A DNA stretch of 12,204 nucleotides from Comamonadaceae bacterium (GCA_947372005.1 CANBRV010000043.1:1-12204); one strand, 5' to 3'; counted from the first letter of the stretch, positions 1-7,301 are shown. Translations and numbers: made by a program. The notes: generated from the sequence alone by a model not told the origin.

Positions 1-519
1 GTGCAGCCGCAGCGCCCGATGCCAACTTTGGCCGCAACGACATTGGATGGCAAGCCTACGACGCTTGCGGCTTTGCGTGGCCAGTGGCTGCTGGTCAGCG
101 TCTCAGGCGGCGTGTGTGCCAAGCCTTGTCCCGATCACCTCTATATGCAACGCCAATTGCGTGAAACGCTGGGCAAGGAAAAAGACAGGCTCGATTGGGT
201 GTGGCTGATATCAGACGATGCCCCGCTTGCGCCTGAGCTGTACGCTCGTTTGAGCGATCCAGCGCTGAAGGCGAAAGGATTTTCTGCACTACGCCTTAAG
301 GCCCCCGACTTAGAAGTATGGTTGCAAGGAGGGCCCGCAAGGCTTTACCTGATTGACCCGCAGGGCAATTACATGATGCGCTTTCCTGAAAATATGACGA
401 TTGATCAAGCCGCAAAAGCCAAGGCAGACATTAGCCGCTTGCTGCGTGCTTCCAGTTTTTGGGACACGCCAGGGCGGGATAACGTGAAGCTTGCCGTACC
501 AGCGAAAGTTGCGCCATGA
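1..519 (+). CDS. Thioredoxin-fold SCO1/SenC-like protein, 5' end outside window
   Basis: Seen: an open frame from base 1 encoding 172 residues, with a CxxxC motif (Cys39 and Cys43 in CAKPCPDH) after a beta strand and a later beta-hairpin (RLYLIDPQGNYMMRF). This is the peroxiredoxin/SCO-like thioredoxin fold. GTG at base 1 is probably not the true start: no membrane anchor or signal is visible, and family members beside COX15 in Burkholderiales usually have an N-terminal transmembrane helix. Known: SCO proteins bind copper with CxxxC plus a distal His about 90 residues on. Here no His lies in that part of the protein; the only nearby one is His46, beside the second Cys. Inference: a membrane-tethered periplasmic thiol-disulfide or accessory oxidase-assembly protein rather than a canonical copper chaperone. 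Its TGA overlaps the ctaA start (ATGA, 516-519), so the two are likely translationally coupled. Confidence 0.8.
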   Translation: MQPQRPMPTLAATTLDGKPTTLAALRGQWLLVSVSGGVCAKPCPDHLYMQRQLRETLGKEKDRLDWVWLISDDAPLAPELYARLSDPALKAKGFSALRLKAPDLEVWLQGGPARLYLIDPQGNYMMRFPENMTIDQAAKAKADISRLLRASSFWDTPGRDNVKLAVPAKVAP

Positions 520-1496
520 GTTGGTTGAAGCCCACGCCTGCTGGCATGCAGAGGCTCACGCTCTTGCTCGTCTTCCTCACTTTCGATTTGATTTTGTTTG
601 GTGCCTTCACACGCCTCACGGACTCTGGCCTTGGCTGCCCTGATTGGCCTGGTTGCTACGCGAGCGTCACACCGATTGGCGCGGCCGAGCACATCAGCGC
701 AGCACAAAGCGCCCTGCCGACTGGCCCCGTGACGCATACCAAGGCGTGGATTGAAATGCTGCACCGTTATTTTGCGACGACGGTGGGCGCGCTCATTGTG
801 CTGCGATTGATCTGGTGCGTGCAACTCAAACAAAAACTGACCTTACCTATCGTGACTTTTTTGTGGGTTTGTTTGCAAGGCGCGTTTGGTGCATTCACCG
901 TCACGATGAAGTTATTTCCGTTGATCGTGACGCTGCATTTGCTAGGCGGGATGGTGCTACTAGCGCTTTTAGTCGCGCAATCGGAATCACAAATTTTAGG
1001 GCGACACGGCTATCCGGTATTGCCCGCTAGGCCATACGGGATATGGCTTGTGGCGGCATGGATTGCCGTGTGGCTACAAATATTTTTTGGCGCATGGGTG
1101 AGCACCAACTATGCCGTGCTGGCATGTAACGAGTTTCCGACTTGCCTAAACGGTGCGTGGTTGCCAACAACCAGCAATGACTGGAGCACTGGTTTTACGA
1201 TGTGGCGTGAACTCGGGACGGCTGCATTTCCAGCGCTGACCGCCATCCACCTCACGCACCGCATTTTTGCCATCGTTGTTGTGATAGCAATCACAGGACT
1301 CATCATGCAACTCAAGCGCTATCCAGCGCTGCGCCGCCTCAAGCTGTGGTTGATGATCATTTTGACGCTGCAATTCATCACAGGCATTAGTAATGTGGTG
1401 CTTGGTTGGCCGCTCTTGGCAGCGGTGATGCACACGGGCGGCGCAGCCGCGCTGGTTTTAGTGCTCACTAAGCTATGGACGAAAATCAGGGCATGA
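516..1496 (+). CDS. ctaA: Heme A synthase (COX15/CtaA)
   Basis: Inner-membrane enzyme that oxidises the C8 methyl of heme O to the formyl group of heme A, the cofactor of aa3-type cytochrome oxidases. Seen: 326 residues, about eight hydrophobic segments, and the family signature RLTDSGLGCPDWPGC near residues 33-47. Candidate heme-ligand histidines are His83 (in EMLHR, with Glu80), His141 (TLHLLGG), His245/His248 (IHLTHR) and His306 (MHTGG). A second Cys pair, Cys204/Cys210 (CNEFPTC), lies in a predicted loop and fits the redox-active cysteine pair described for CtaA. Length is normal for the bacterial family. The ATG is supported by the ATGA overlap with the upstream gene, and the 3' end overlaps ctaB the same way, so this is one operon. 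Confidence 0.95.
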   Translation: MSWLKPTPAGMQRLTLLLVFLTFDLILFGAFTRLTDSGLGCPDWPGCYASVTPIGAAEHISAAQSALPTGPVTHTKAWIEMLHRYFATTVGALIVLRLIWCVQLKQKLTLPIVTFLWVCLQGAFGAFTVTMKLFPLIVTLHLLGGMVLLALLVAQSESQILGRHGYPVLPARPYGIWLVAAWIAVWLQIFFGAWVSTNYAVLACNEFPTCLNGAWLPTTSNDWSTGFTMWRELGTAAFPALTAIHLTHRIFAIVVVIAITGLIMQLKRYPALRRLKLWLMIILTLQFITGISNVVLGWPLLAAVMHTGGAAALVLVLTKLWTKIRA

Positions 1497-2371
1497 CTTC
1501 TATGAATTCTTTCCAACAGTTTTACGCCTTAATGAAGCCGCGCGTGATTCAGCTCATCGTGTTTTGTGCGTTCGTCGGCATGCTACTAGCTGTACCCGGT
1601 CTGCCAAGTGGTGAGCAATGGATCAAAATGGCGTGGTCATGTCTCGGTATTTGGATGGTCTCGGGCGCCGCTGCTGCGTTTAATTGCATTGTTGAAGCTA
1701 AGCTCGACGCGCGGATGCAGCGTACGGCATGGCGACCTACGGCTAGTGGCGAAATCACGCAAACGCAAACTCTTATCTTTTCTGCTGTCCTATGTAGTGT
1801 GGGCTGTGCAGTCTTACTATGGCAAGCGAACGCGCTCACCATGTGGCTGACGCTGGCTACTTTTGTTGGATACGCCATTGTCTACACCGTCATTCTCAAA
1901 CCAGCCACGCCGCAAAACATCGTGATTGGCGGCGCATCGGGTGCAATGCCGCCTGTGCTTGGCTGGGCGGCAATGGCCGACCATGTTGGCCCCGAAGCTA
2001 TCGTGCTGTTCCTCATCATCTTTCTGTGGACGCCGCCGCATTTTTGGGCGCTGGCGCTGTACCGCGTGGAGGAGTACGCCAAGGCGGGGCTACCGATGCT
2101 GCCTGTCACGCATGGCAACGCATTTACGCGCTTGCACATCTTGCTCTACACCTTTGTTTTGTTTGCAGCGTGTTTATTGCCATTTGTGATTGGCATGAGC
2201 GGCTGGCTCTACCTTGTCGCGGCGGTGATTCTCAGCCTCGGATTTTGCTGGTACGGCTTTAAGCTGTGGCGTTCGTACTCCGAGCCGTTAGCACGCGCGA
2301 CTTTTAAGTTCTCGTTGATTCATTTGTCGGTTTTGTTTGCAGCGCTGCTCGTTGACCATTACTTGTTCTAA
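1493..2371 (+). CDS. ctaB: Protoheme IX farnesyltransferase (heme O synthase)
   Basis: UbiA-family membrane prenyltransferase that transfers a farnesyl group to heme B, giving heme O, the substrate of CtaA next door. Seen: 292 residues from the 1493 start, about nine hydrophobic helices, a first polar motif FNCIVEAKLDARM (Asn64, Glu68, Asp72) followed by RTAWRPTASG, and a second cytoplasmic motif RVEEYAKAGLPMLPVTHG (about 191-208). TPPHFWALALY is also characteristic. The start is uncertain among in-frame ATGs at 1475, 1493 and 1502. I chose 1493 because it makes the same 4-base ATGA overlap with ctaA as the preceding junction. 1502 has better spacing to the CAGG at 1487-1490 and remains possible. 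Nothing in the key motifs looks broken. Confidence 0.95.
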   Translation: MTSMNSFQQFYALMKPRVIQLIVFCAFVGMLLAVPGLPSGEQWIKMAWSCLGIWMVSGAAAAFNCIVEAKLDARMQRTAWRPTASGEITQTQTLIFSAVLCSVGCAVLLWQANALTMWLTLATFVGYAIVYTVILKPATPQNIVIGGASGAMPPVLGWAAMADHVGPEAIVLFLIIFLWTPPHFWALALYRVEEYAKAGLPMLPVTHGNAFTRLHILLYTFVLFAACLLPFVIGMSGWLYLVAAVILSLGFCWYGFKLWRSYSEPLARATFKFSLIHLSVLFAALLVDHYLF

Positions 2372-2375
2372 AGGA
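2371..2375 (+). promoter_or_regulatory. Ribosome binding site fixing the GTG start of the secreted hydrolase
   Basis: AAGGA sits six bases before GTG at 2382 and overlaps the last base of the ctaB stop. It supports starting at GTG 2382 rather than at the upstream in-frame ATG at 2337, which would lie inside ctaB and put polar residues before the signal peptide. Confidence 0.7.
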
Positions 2376-2381
2376 ACGATC

Positions 2382-3452
2382 GTGAACATCAAAAGGTTTT
2401 TCATGCAGGCGCTGATTGGTTTTGAATTTATATCCGCTGTGGGTTTGGCCTACGCACAGCCTGCCAATTTCCCGACCTTAAAAGAAGGCGACTACATTGC
2501 TAAAAACTTTAAGTTCAGTACGGGTGAAGTTTTTCCTGAACTCAAGATTCACTACACCACGATTGGCGACCCGAAAAACGAAGCCGTACTTGTGTTGCAC
2601 GGAACAACAGGCTCAGGCATTGGCATGGTCAACCCTGGCTTTGCGGGCGAACTCTTTGGCGCGGGGCAGCCGCTGGATGCTACTAAGTATTTCATCATCC
2701 TGCCCGACGCGATTGGCACGGGCAAAAGCACCAAGCCATCGGATGGTCTCAGAGCCAAGTTTCCACGCTACAACTACGACGATATGGTCGATGCCCAATA
2801 CCGCCTAGTGAGCGAACACTTCGGAATTAAGCGCCTACGATTGGTGATTGGGAACTCCATGGGTGGTATGCAAACGTGGATGTGGGCGACTAAGTACCCG
2901 ATCATGGACATTGCTGTTCCGATGGCAAGCTTGCCCACCGAGATGTCCTCACGCAATTGGATGCTGCGCCGCCTGATCTCAGAATCTATCCGCCGTGACC
3001 CGCTTTGGATGAACGGCGACTACAAAGATCAGCCGCCAAGCGCGTCTTTTTCAAGCACTTTTTATGCTATTGCCACCAACGGCGGCAGTCAAGCGTTTTA
3101 TAAAGCTGCACCTACTCGCGCTAAAGCTGATGTCATTTTGGACTCACGCCTAGCAGCCAAATACACGGGTGACGCGAACGATCACTTGTACCAGTGGGAG
3201 TCCTCAGGCGACTACAACGCCAGTAATGGGTTAGAAAAAATTACCGCGACACTGCTCGCCATCAATTCAGCCGACGATGAGCGCAATCCGCCAGAGAACG
3301 GCGTCATGGAGCGTGAAATCAAGCGCGTAAAAAACGGCTCTTACTACTTAGTGCCCGCAAGCCCAGACACTGCAGGCCATGGCACGACTGGGCAAGCCAA
3401 GTGGTGGAAGGCCGAACTAGCAAAAATTTTAGCAACAGCACCTAAAAAGTAA
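2382..3452 (+). CDS. Secreted alpha/beta hydrolase, homoserine O-acetyltransferase-like
   Basis: Seen: 356 residues from GTG 2382. The N-terminus is a signal peptide: Lys/Arg near residues 4-5, a hydrophobic core, and a likely signal peptidase I cut after AYA at residue 25. The mature part is an alpha/beta hydrolase with an HGTTGSG oxyanion-loop segment (73-79), nucleophile Ser159 in GNSMGG, an acidic residue in NSADDERNPP (Asp298 or Asp299) and His333 in AGHGTTG, a complete Ser-Asp-His triad. The order and spacing resemble MetX-type homoserine acyltransferases. Known: MetX acts in the cytoplasm in methionine synthesis, so an exported copy is unlikely to do that job. Inference: a periplasmic esterase or acyltransferase of unknown substrate. 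It lies between ctaB and the SCO gene with gaps of 10 and 3 bases, so it is probably co-transcribed with oxidase-assembly genes; a role there is unproven. Confidence 0.85.
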   Translation: MNIKRFFMQALIGFEFISAVGLAYAQPANFPTLKEGDYIAKNFKFSTGEVFPELKIHYTTIGDPKNEAVLVLHGTTGSGIGMVNPGFAGELFGAGQPLDATKYFIILPDAIGTGKSTKPSDGLRAKFPRYNYDDMVDAQYRLVSEHFGIKRLRLVIGNSMGGMQTWMWATKYPIMDIAVPMASLPTEMSSRNWMLRRLISESIRRDPLWMNGDYKDQPPSASFSSTFYAIATNGGSQAFYKAAPTRAKADVILDSRLAAKYTGDANDHLYQWESSGDYNASNGLEKITATLLAINSADDERNPPENGVMEREIKRVKNGSYYLVPASPDTAGHGTTGQAKWWKAELAKILATAPKK

Positions 3453-3455
3453 GAC

Positions 3456-4058
3456 GTGACATTCATCACTCGCATCATCCATATCACTGCGCTATTTGTC
3501 ACAGCACTTGCGCTTGCTGCCTGCTCTGAAAAGACAGTCGCCTTCAACTCAGTTGACATCACAGGTGCCGCCTATGCGCAAGATTTTTCCTTGCCTGACG
3601 TGGAAGGCAACACCCGCACCATGAAAGACTTTGCTGGTAAGGTTGTCGTGGTGTTTTTTGGTTTCACCCAGTGCCCTGATGTGTGCCCGACCACGATGGC
3701 GGAAGTCAGTAGCGTGAAGAAAGCTCTAGGCAAAGACGGTGACAAATTGCAAGCCGTCTTCATTACGATTGACCCAGAACGCGACACCGCGCCTGTGCTT
3801 AAGGCCTATGTCGCTAATTTCGATTCATCGTTTGTGGGGCTACGCCCAGCAAGTGCCGAGGCTTTGGCGGATGCGGCGAAAGCCTTCAAAATCTATTACA
3901 AAAAAGTAGATGGCAAAACAGCAGGCAGTTACACCATGGATCACACAGCCGCGAGTTATGTGTTTGATACCAAGGGCCGTGTGCGATTGTTTACGCGCTA
4001 TGGCGCGGGTGCGGATAAGTTGACCGAAGATGTCAGGCAGCTTCTTGCAGGTAATTGA
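3456..4058 (+). CDS. SCO1/SenC family copper-chaperone lipoprotein
   Basis: Seen: 200 residues from GTG 3456. The N-terminus is a lipoprotein signal with lipobox LAAC, lipidated Cys23, and Ser at the +2 position. The thioredoxin-like domain carries the copper-binding motif CPDVC (Cys73, Cys77) inside FFGFTQCPDVCPTT, the VFITIDPERDT strand (about 101-111), and distal His163 in MDHTAAS. All three copper ligands of SCO proteins are therefore present. Known: SCO proteins deliver copper to, or reduce the cysteines of, the CuA site of oxidase subunit II. Inference: the outward-facing CuA-assembly factor of this operon. It starts 3 bases after the preceding stop with no strong ribosome binding site, which suggests translational coupling. 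It differs from the SCO-like protein at 1-519, which lacks the distal His. Confidence 0.92.
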   Translation: MTFITRIIHITALFVTALALAACSEKTVAFNSVDITGAAYAQDFSLPDVEGNTRTMKDFAGKVVVVFFGFTQCPDVCPTTMAEVSSVKKALGKDGDKLQAVFITIDPERDTAPVLKAYVANFDSSFVGLRPASAEALADAAKAFKIYYKKVDGKTAGSYTMDHTAASYVFDTKGRVRLFTRYGAGADKLTEDVRQLLAGN

Positions 4059-4062
4059 TGGC

Positions 4063-4087
4063 TTGGTTTAAACGCGTTTAATACCAA
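4063..4087. terminator. Palindromic hairpin between convergent genes, possible bidirectional terminator
   Basis: A perfect 14-bp palindrome TTAAACGCGTTTAA (4068-4081) is flanked by TTGGT (4063-4067) and ACCAA (4083-4087), which extend the stem with one bulged T at 4082. It lies 5 bases past the SCO stop and covers the stop codon of the convergent isomerase gene. There is no long U tract on either side, so terminator function is inferred from position and symmetry only. Confidence 0.45.
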
Positions 4088-4724
4088 CGCCAATCTTGGC
4101 GATAGAGTCCCAGCCCTCGCCTTTTTCAAACCACGCGCTGCCATTTAAGTATTCACGCAGCATGGGCAAGCTGTCCAAGCCCCAAAACACTTTTTTGCCC
4201 ATAACAAAACTAGGGACGCCAAAGACGCCTGCCTGCAAAGCCTTATCTGTATTGGCTTTGAGCTTTTCTTTGACCGTATCGCTGCTTGATTCTTCGCCTG
4301 TTTTGATCTTGTGCGCCAGTTGCTGGGTGAGTGCGTCTAAGCGCTCGCTCGCAGCCGCATCTGCGCCGCCATGCCACACGTGGTTAAAAATTTGCTGCGT
4401 GACAAAACGATTGGTATTGCCAGCGTCATCACCGCAAGCGACCGCCAAACGCAAAAGCGGCAGCGGATTGAATGGGTGCTGGCTAGGCATTTGAAAATTC
4501 ACCCCCAGCGTTTTAGCCGTCCACAGCACTTGCCGATATGTCCAGTCGCGCTTGGGGGCAATCTCAGCGGGGCCAAGTTGACCATAGGTTTTTAGTAATC
4601 CTGCAAACAAAATCGGGGTGTACGTCACGCTGTAGTTGAGACCCTCTAAGGCTTTGGGTAGCTGTTCAAACGCTAGATATGCATAGGGTGAAATTGGGTC
4701 ATAAAAAAACGTAATGTCATTCAT
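4068..4724 (-). CDS. 2-hydroxychromene-2-carboxylate isomerase family (DsbA-like, kappa-GST fold)
   Basis: Seen: 218 residues, starting MNDITFFYDPISPYAYLA. This is the N-terminal thioredoxin-fold strand of the HCCA isomerase/kappa-class GST family, with Ser12 where the family has its glutathione-activating serine and no CxxC pair. HPFNPLPLLRLA (83-94) and the cis-Pro segment FGVPSFVMGKKVFWGLD (about 168-184) are further family hallmarks. Known: family members isomerise 2-hydroxychromene-2-carboxylate in naphthalene breakdown using glutathione, but many chromosomal copies are not in aromatic pathways. No other aromatic-degradation gene is visible here, so the true substrate is unknown. The start is supported by AGAGGAG at 4739-4733, eight bases upstream, and by an ATGA overlap with the DUF1289 gene. 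It is the last gene of the minus-strand operon. Confidence 0.88.
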   Translation of the reverse strand: MNDITFFYDPISPYAYLAFEQLPKALEGLNYSVTYTPILFAGLLKTYGQLGPAEIAPKRDWTYRQVLWTAKTLGVNFQMPSQHPFNPLPLLRLAVACGDDAGNTNRFVTQQIFNHVWHGGADAAASERLDALTQQLAHKIKTGEESSSDTVKEKLKANTDKALQAGVFGVPSFVMGKKVFWGLDSLPMLREYLNGSAWFEKGEGWDSIAKIGVGIKRV

Positions 4725-4888
4725 GCTGAGCGCTCCTCTATCAGTTTTAGGATGTGCAGTTTTTCGTCGTCAGGCAGTATTGACCAATTGGCAATTTCTT
4801 CAATCGTGCGCAGGCAGCCTATGCACAGCTCCGTCTTAGGGCTCATTTGGCAAATCGAAATGCAAGGTGATGGCACAGCAGTGGTCAT
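4721..4888 (-). CDS. Small DUF1289-family Cys-rich protein (55 aa)
   Basis: Seen by reading the gap between lnt and the isomerase gene: ATG at 4888-4886, stop TGA at 4723-4721, 55 residues. It begins MTTAVPSPCISICQ and has four cysteines (Cys9, Cys13, Cys22, Cys25) in a C-x3-C...C-x2-C arrangement, followed by an IEEIANW segment and a charged C-terminal helix. This matches the DUF1289 pattern (SPC-x-x-IC, then LC-x-GC-x-RT). The cysteines suggest a metal site, which is inference; the family has no established function that I know of. Both ends overlap neighbours by 4 bases as ATGA: with the lnt stop at 4885-4888 and the isomerase start at 4721-4724. It is therefore translationally coupled on both sides. 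Confidence 0.88.
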   Translation of the reverse strand: MTTAVPSPCISICQMSPKTELCIGCLRTIEEIANWSILPDDEKLHILKLIEERSA

Positions 4889-6417
4889 AGCGCTCTAGAT
4901 TTTCGTTTGATAAATAGGGCAAAAATAACCCACGCGCAGGCTATAGCCCATAAAGGCTGCAGGCCATATCTAGATGCCCATGAGGCATACGGTGTGAAGC
5001 TAGTGCGACTCAGCATGTCGCCTGAGAGTTCGGCGTTGAGCATCCCGCGCGTGCTTCTGCTTAGGCTGTGCATGACTACGCCTTTGTGGTCGATGACCGC
5101 CGTCGCGCCGGTGTTGGTGGCGCGAAGCATAGGGCGATCAAATTCAATCGCACGCATGCGCGAAATCTGGGTGTGCTCGTCAATCGCCATGCCGTCACCA
5201 AACCAACCCATGTTGCTGACGTTGACAAATACTGTGGGCGCGGATGCCTTATCCGCAAAGCGTTTGGCGAGCTCTTCACCAAACAAATCTTCAAAGCAAA
5301 TGTTGACCGCAAAGCGTTGACCTGCATGGGCAAAGGAGGGTTGCGCTAATGCGCCTCGATTGAAATCACCTAGCGGAATGTTCATGAGGTCGGTAAACCA
5401 GCGAAACAGTGGCGGGATAAATTCACCAAACGGCACGAGGTGATGCTTGTCATAGCGATACGTCTTAGCCTGCGAGCCGTTGAGTCCTATGACAGAGTTG
5501 GTATAACCCTCTGACATCGAGCCTAGCGGAATGCCAATGAGCGCCGCAGTCTTATTTTGCTGCGTGAACGTGTCCGTCATCTTTGGCCAATAACCCAGCG
5601 GTAATTGTTGCGGTAACAGTGGCACGCCCGTCTCGGGTGTGACGATCAAATCGACGCCATCTTTGGCCGCCGCCAGCAAGCGCTCTTGATACCAAGCAAG
5701 CGCCAACGTAACGCCTGTTTGGGCATCAAATTTTTCGTTTTGCGGGATGTTGCCCTGCAAGAGACGCACCGTCAGGCTTGCAGAGGATGGGCCTTGGGAA
5801 GGCTTATGTAATATGGCTTCTGGGGCAGGCATTAAGCAGGCTTTGATGCCCAGTACTAGTAGCAGCAAAACTTTGAGCCCGCACGAGCGCGTCAGTACAA
5901 ACAGAGCGGCAATAAAAGCAGCGAGTGCTGAGATGCCGTATACGCCAACCCATGGCGCGACGCTCACCAGTGGGCTGTCGATGTGCGCGTAGCCTGTCGT
6001 GCTCCAGGGGAAGCCTGTAAACAAAGTAGCCCGCGCAAGCTCTGCTAACAGCCATACTGAGGCAAACAACGTAGCGTCAAATAATGCGGAACTACGTTTG
6101 AGCAGCACAAAAATCGAGCAAGCGAAGGCATAGAAGCTGGCTAAAAATATCGACAGCGCCAGCACAGCCAAAGCCGCTAAGGGTGCGGCAAGACCGCCAT
6201 ACGTGTGCATTGAGGTAAAGAGCCACCACAAGCTAGACGTAAACCACGCGGCGGCAAAAAAACCGCCCAAGGCAAATGCTGCCTTGGGTGATGCAGTTCG
6301 CAGGAGTGCACGGACCAACCATGCCATCGCGACTAGTTGCAACCCCCAGACGGCGTGCCCGTTCCAAGGATTAGCAATCGACCAGCCATGTAGGATGCCA
6401 AAAAGAAGCGCTGTCAT
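4885..6417 (-). CDS. lnt: Apolipoprotein N-acyltransferase
   Basis: Inner-membrane enzyme that adds the third acyl chain to the N-terminal Cys of diacylated lipoproteins, the last step of lipoprotein maturation. Seen: 510 residues; an N-terminal block of about six hydrophobic helices (to about residue 195), a periplasmic nitrilase-type domain (about 215-475) and a C-terminal helix (about 487-503) ending in KRKSRAL. The catalytic triad is intact: Glu262 in VTPETG, Lys324 in YDKHHLVPFGE and Cys374 in NICFEDLFG, matching E. coli Glu267/Lys335/Cys387. The ATG at 6417 has no clear Shine-Dalgarno and lies 12 bases after the corC stop in the same frame, so re-initiation or coupling is likely. The corC-lnt order matches ybeX-lnt in E. 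coli. The SCO lipoprotein at 3456-4058 would be one of its clients. Confidence 0.95.
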   Translation of the reverse strand: MTALLFGILHGWSIANPWNGHAVWGLQLVAMAWLVRALLRTASPKAAFALGGFFAAAWFTSSLWWLFTSMHTYGGLAAPLAALAVLALSIFLASFYAFACSIFVLLKRSSALFDATLFASVWLLAELARATLFTGFPWSTTGYAHIDSPLVSVAPWVGVYGISALAAFIAALFVLTRSCGLKVLLLLVLGIKACLMPAPEAILHKPSQGPSSASLTVRLLQGNIPQNEKFDAQTGVTLALAWYQERLLAAAKDGVDLIVTPETGVPLLPQQLPLGYWPKMTDTFTQQNKTAALIGIPLGSMSEGYTNSVIGLNGSQAKTYRYDKHHLVPFGEFIPPLFRWFTDLMNIPLGDFNRGALAQPSFAHAGQRFAVNICFEDLFGEELAKRFADKASAPTVFVNVSNMGWFGDGMAIDEHTQISRMRAIEFDRPMLRATNTGATAVIDHKGVVMHSLSRSTRGMLNAELSGDMLSRTSFTPYASWASRYGLQPLWAIACAWVIFALFIKRKSRAL

Positions 6418-6429
6418 GTATCGTTTGAA

Positions 6430-7266
6430 TTAAGCGAGGCGGGTGGCGCGGAACCACTTAATGGCACCGCTGGTGGAGATAAGCACCACGAGACGCAACC
6501 CACCTACCATATGTTCTTCGCCTTTGCGCGGCACGTGTCCCATGCGGTGCGCCACAAGCCCGCCAATGGTTTCAAATTGCTCCCGCTCGGCTTCGCTAAA
6601 TTCGCAATCGAAATGCTCTACGAGCTTAGCCAGCGTCGCTTGACCGCTGACGCGATAGGCGCCGTCTTCGGGCAAAGAGACAATGTCCATGGAAGCCGCG
6701 TCGCCATCTTCTTGGTCGAACTCGTCTTCAATTTCACCCACGATTTCTTCCAAAATATCCTCAATGGTGATGAGGCCCGCCGTCTTGCCAAACTCGTCCA
6801 CGACGAGTGCCAAATGATTGCGTTTGCCTCTAAAGTCGGTAAGCAAGTCGTTGAGCCCTTTGCTCTCTGGCACAAAGACTGCAGGACGCAGCAGGGCCCG
6901 CAGATGGATGTCGGGTGAGCGCTGACGCTTGAGCAAATCTTTGGCCAGCAAGATGCCAATAATGTTGTCACGTTCGGCTTCAAAGACAGGAAAGCGCGAG
7001 TGTGCGGTATCAATCACGATATTGAGTAGCTCATCAAAATCGGCGTCAATATCCAGCAAATCCATACGCGGCGCAGCGACCATCACATCGCCTGCGGTCA
7101 TGCTGGATAGTTTGAGAACTCCCTCTAGCATGGCAAGGCTTTGTGCATTGATCAGGTTTTTGTCCTCAGCCTCCTCGAGGGTCGCGAATAGCTCAGCGAC
7201 GGAGTCTGGGCCTGGATGCAGGTACTCGGCAATTTTGCGTAAAAAAGATCGGCTCTCAGGATTCAT
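6430..7266 (-). CDS. corC: CorC/HlyC-type CBS-domain protein
   Basis: Seen: 278 residues, soluble, with no transmembrane domain. The N-terminal helices (about 1-55, including ALAMLEGVLKLS-like SLAMLEGVLKLS) lead into two CBS domains: about 60-118 (VMVAAPRMDLL, HSRFPVFE, IIGILLAKDLL) and about 127-183 (HLALVVDEFGKTAGLITIED). A C-terminal CorC_HlyC domain (about 198-275) ends in GGLRLVVL. This is the YbeX/CorC architecture. Known: the family is linked to magnesium/cobalt efflux and, for YbeX, to ribosome and RNA metabolism, and usually sits with lnt. Here ybeY and ybeZ are not immediately upstream; fadD diverges instead. The ATG at 7266 has no properly spaced ribosome binding site (CAGG abuts the start). 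Confidence 0.93.
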   Translation of the reverse strand: MNPESRSFLRKIAEYLHPGPDSVAELFATLEEAEDKNLINAQSLAMLEGVLKLSSMTAGDVMVAAPRMDLLDIDADFDELLNIVIDTAHSRFPVFEAERDNIIGILLAKDLLKRQRSPDIHLRALLRPAVFVPESKGLNDLLTDFRGKRNHLALVVDEFGKTAGLITIEDILEEIVGEIEDEFDQEDGDAASMDIVSLPEDGAYRVSGQATLAKLVEHFDCEFSEAEREQFETIGGLVAHRMGHVPRKGEEHMVGGLRLVVLISTSGAIKWFRATRLA

Positions 7267-7280
7267 CCTGACATCATAAC

Positions 7281-7301
7281 TTTTTACCCTAGGTTTTTAC
7301 C
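7281..7301. repeat. Direct repeat of TTTTTACC in the corC-fadD intergenic region
   Basis: TTTTTACC occurs at 7281-7288 and again at 7294-7301, with a start-to-start distance of 13 bases. It lies between the weak minus-strand -10 and -35 candidates. It could be a regulator half-site pair or simply local AT-rich repetition. I do not recognise it as a known fatty-acid regulator operator. Confidence 0.4.

Noticed and set aside
405..833. 142-codon open frame on the minus strand
   Set aside because: Antisense to the SCO-like gene and ctaA, both strongly supported. Its translation is rich in Arg/His/Gln with no recognisable domain.
1685..1711. Glu in place of Asp in the first CtaB prenyltransferase motif (N-x3-E-x3-D)
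   Set aside because: I recall the same Glu in other betaproteobacterial CtaB proteins, so it is probably a lineage feature and not a defect.
1819..2262. 147-codon plus-strand open frame inside ctaB
   Set aside because: Out-of-frame reading of ctaB with a Cys/Arg/His-rich, non-protein-like translation.
2337..2381. Upstream ATG extending the secreted hydrolase by 15 residues
   Set aside because: It lies inside ctaB and would bury the signal peptide. GTG 2382 has AAGGA six bases upstream.
4096..4494. 132-codon plus-strand open frame
   Set aside because: Antisense to the HCCA-isomerase gene; no domain visible.
6511..6918. 135-codon plus-strand open frame
   Set aside because: Lies wholly antisense to corC, whose CBS motifs are clear.
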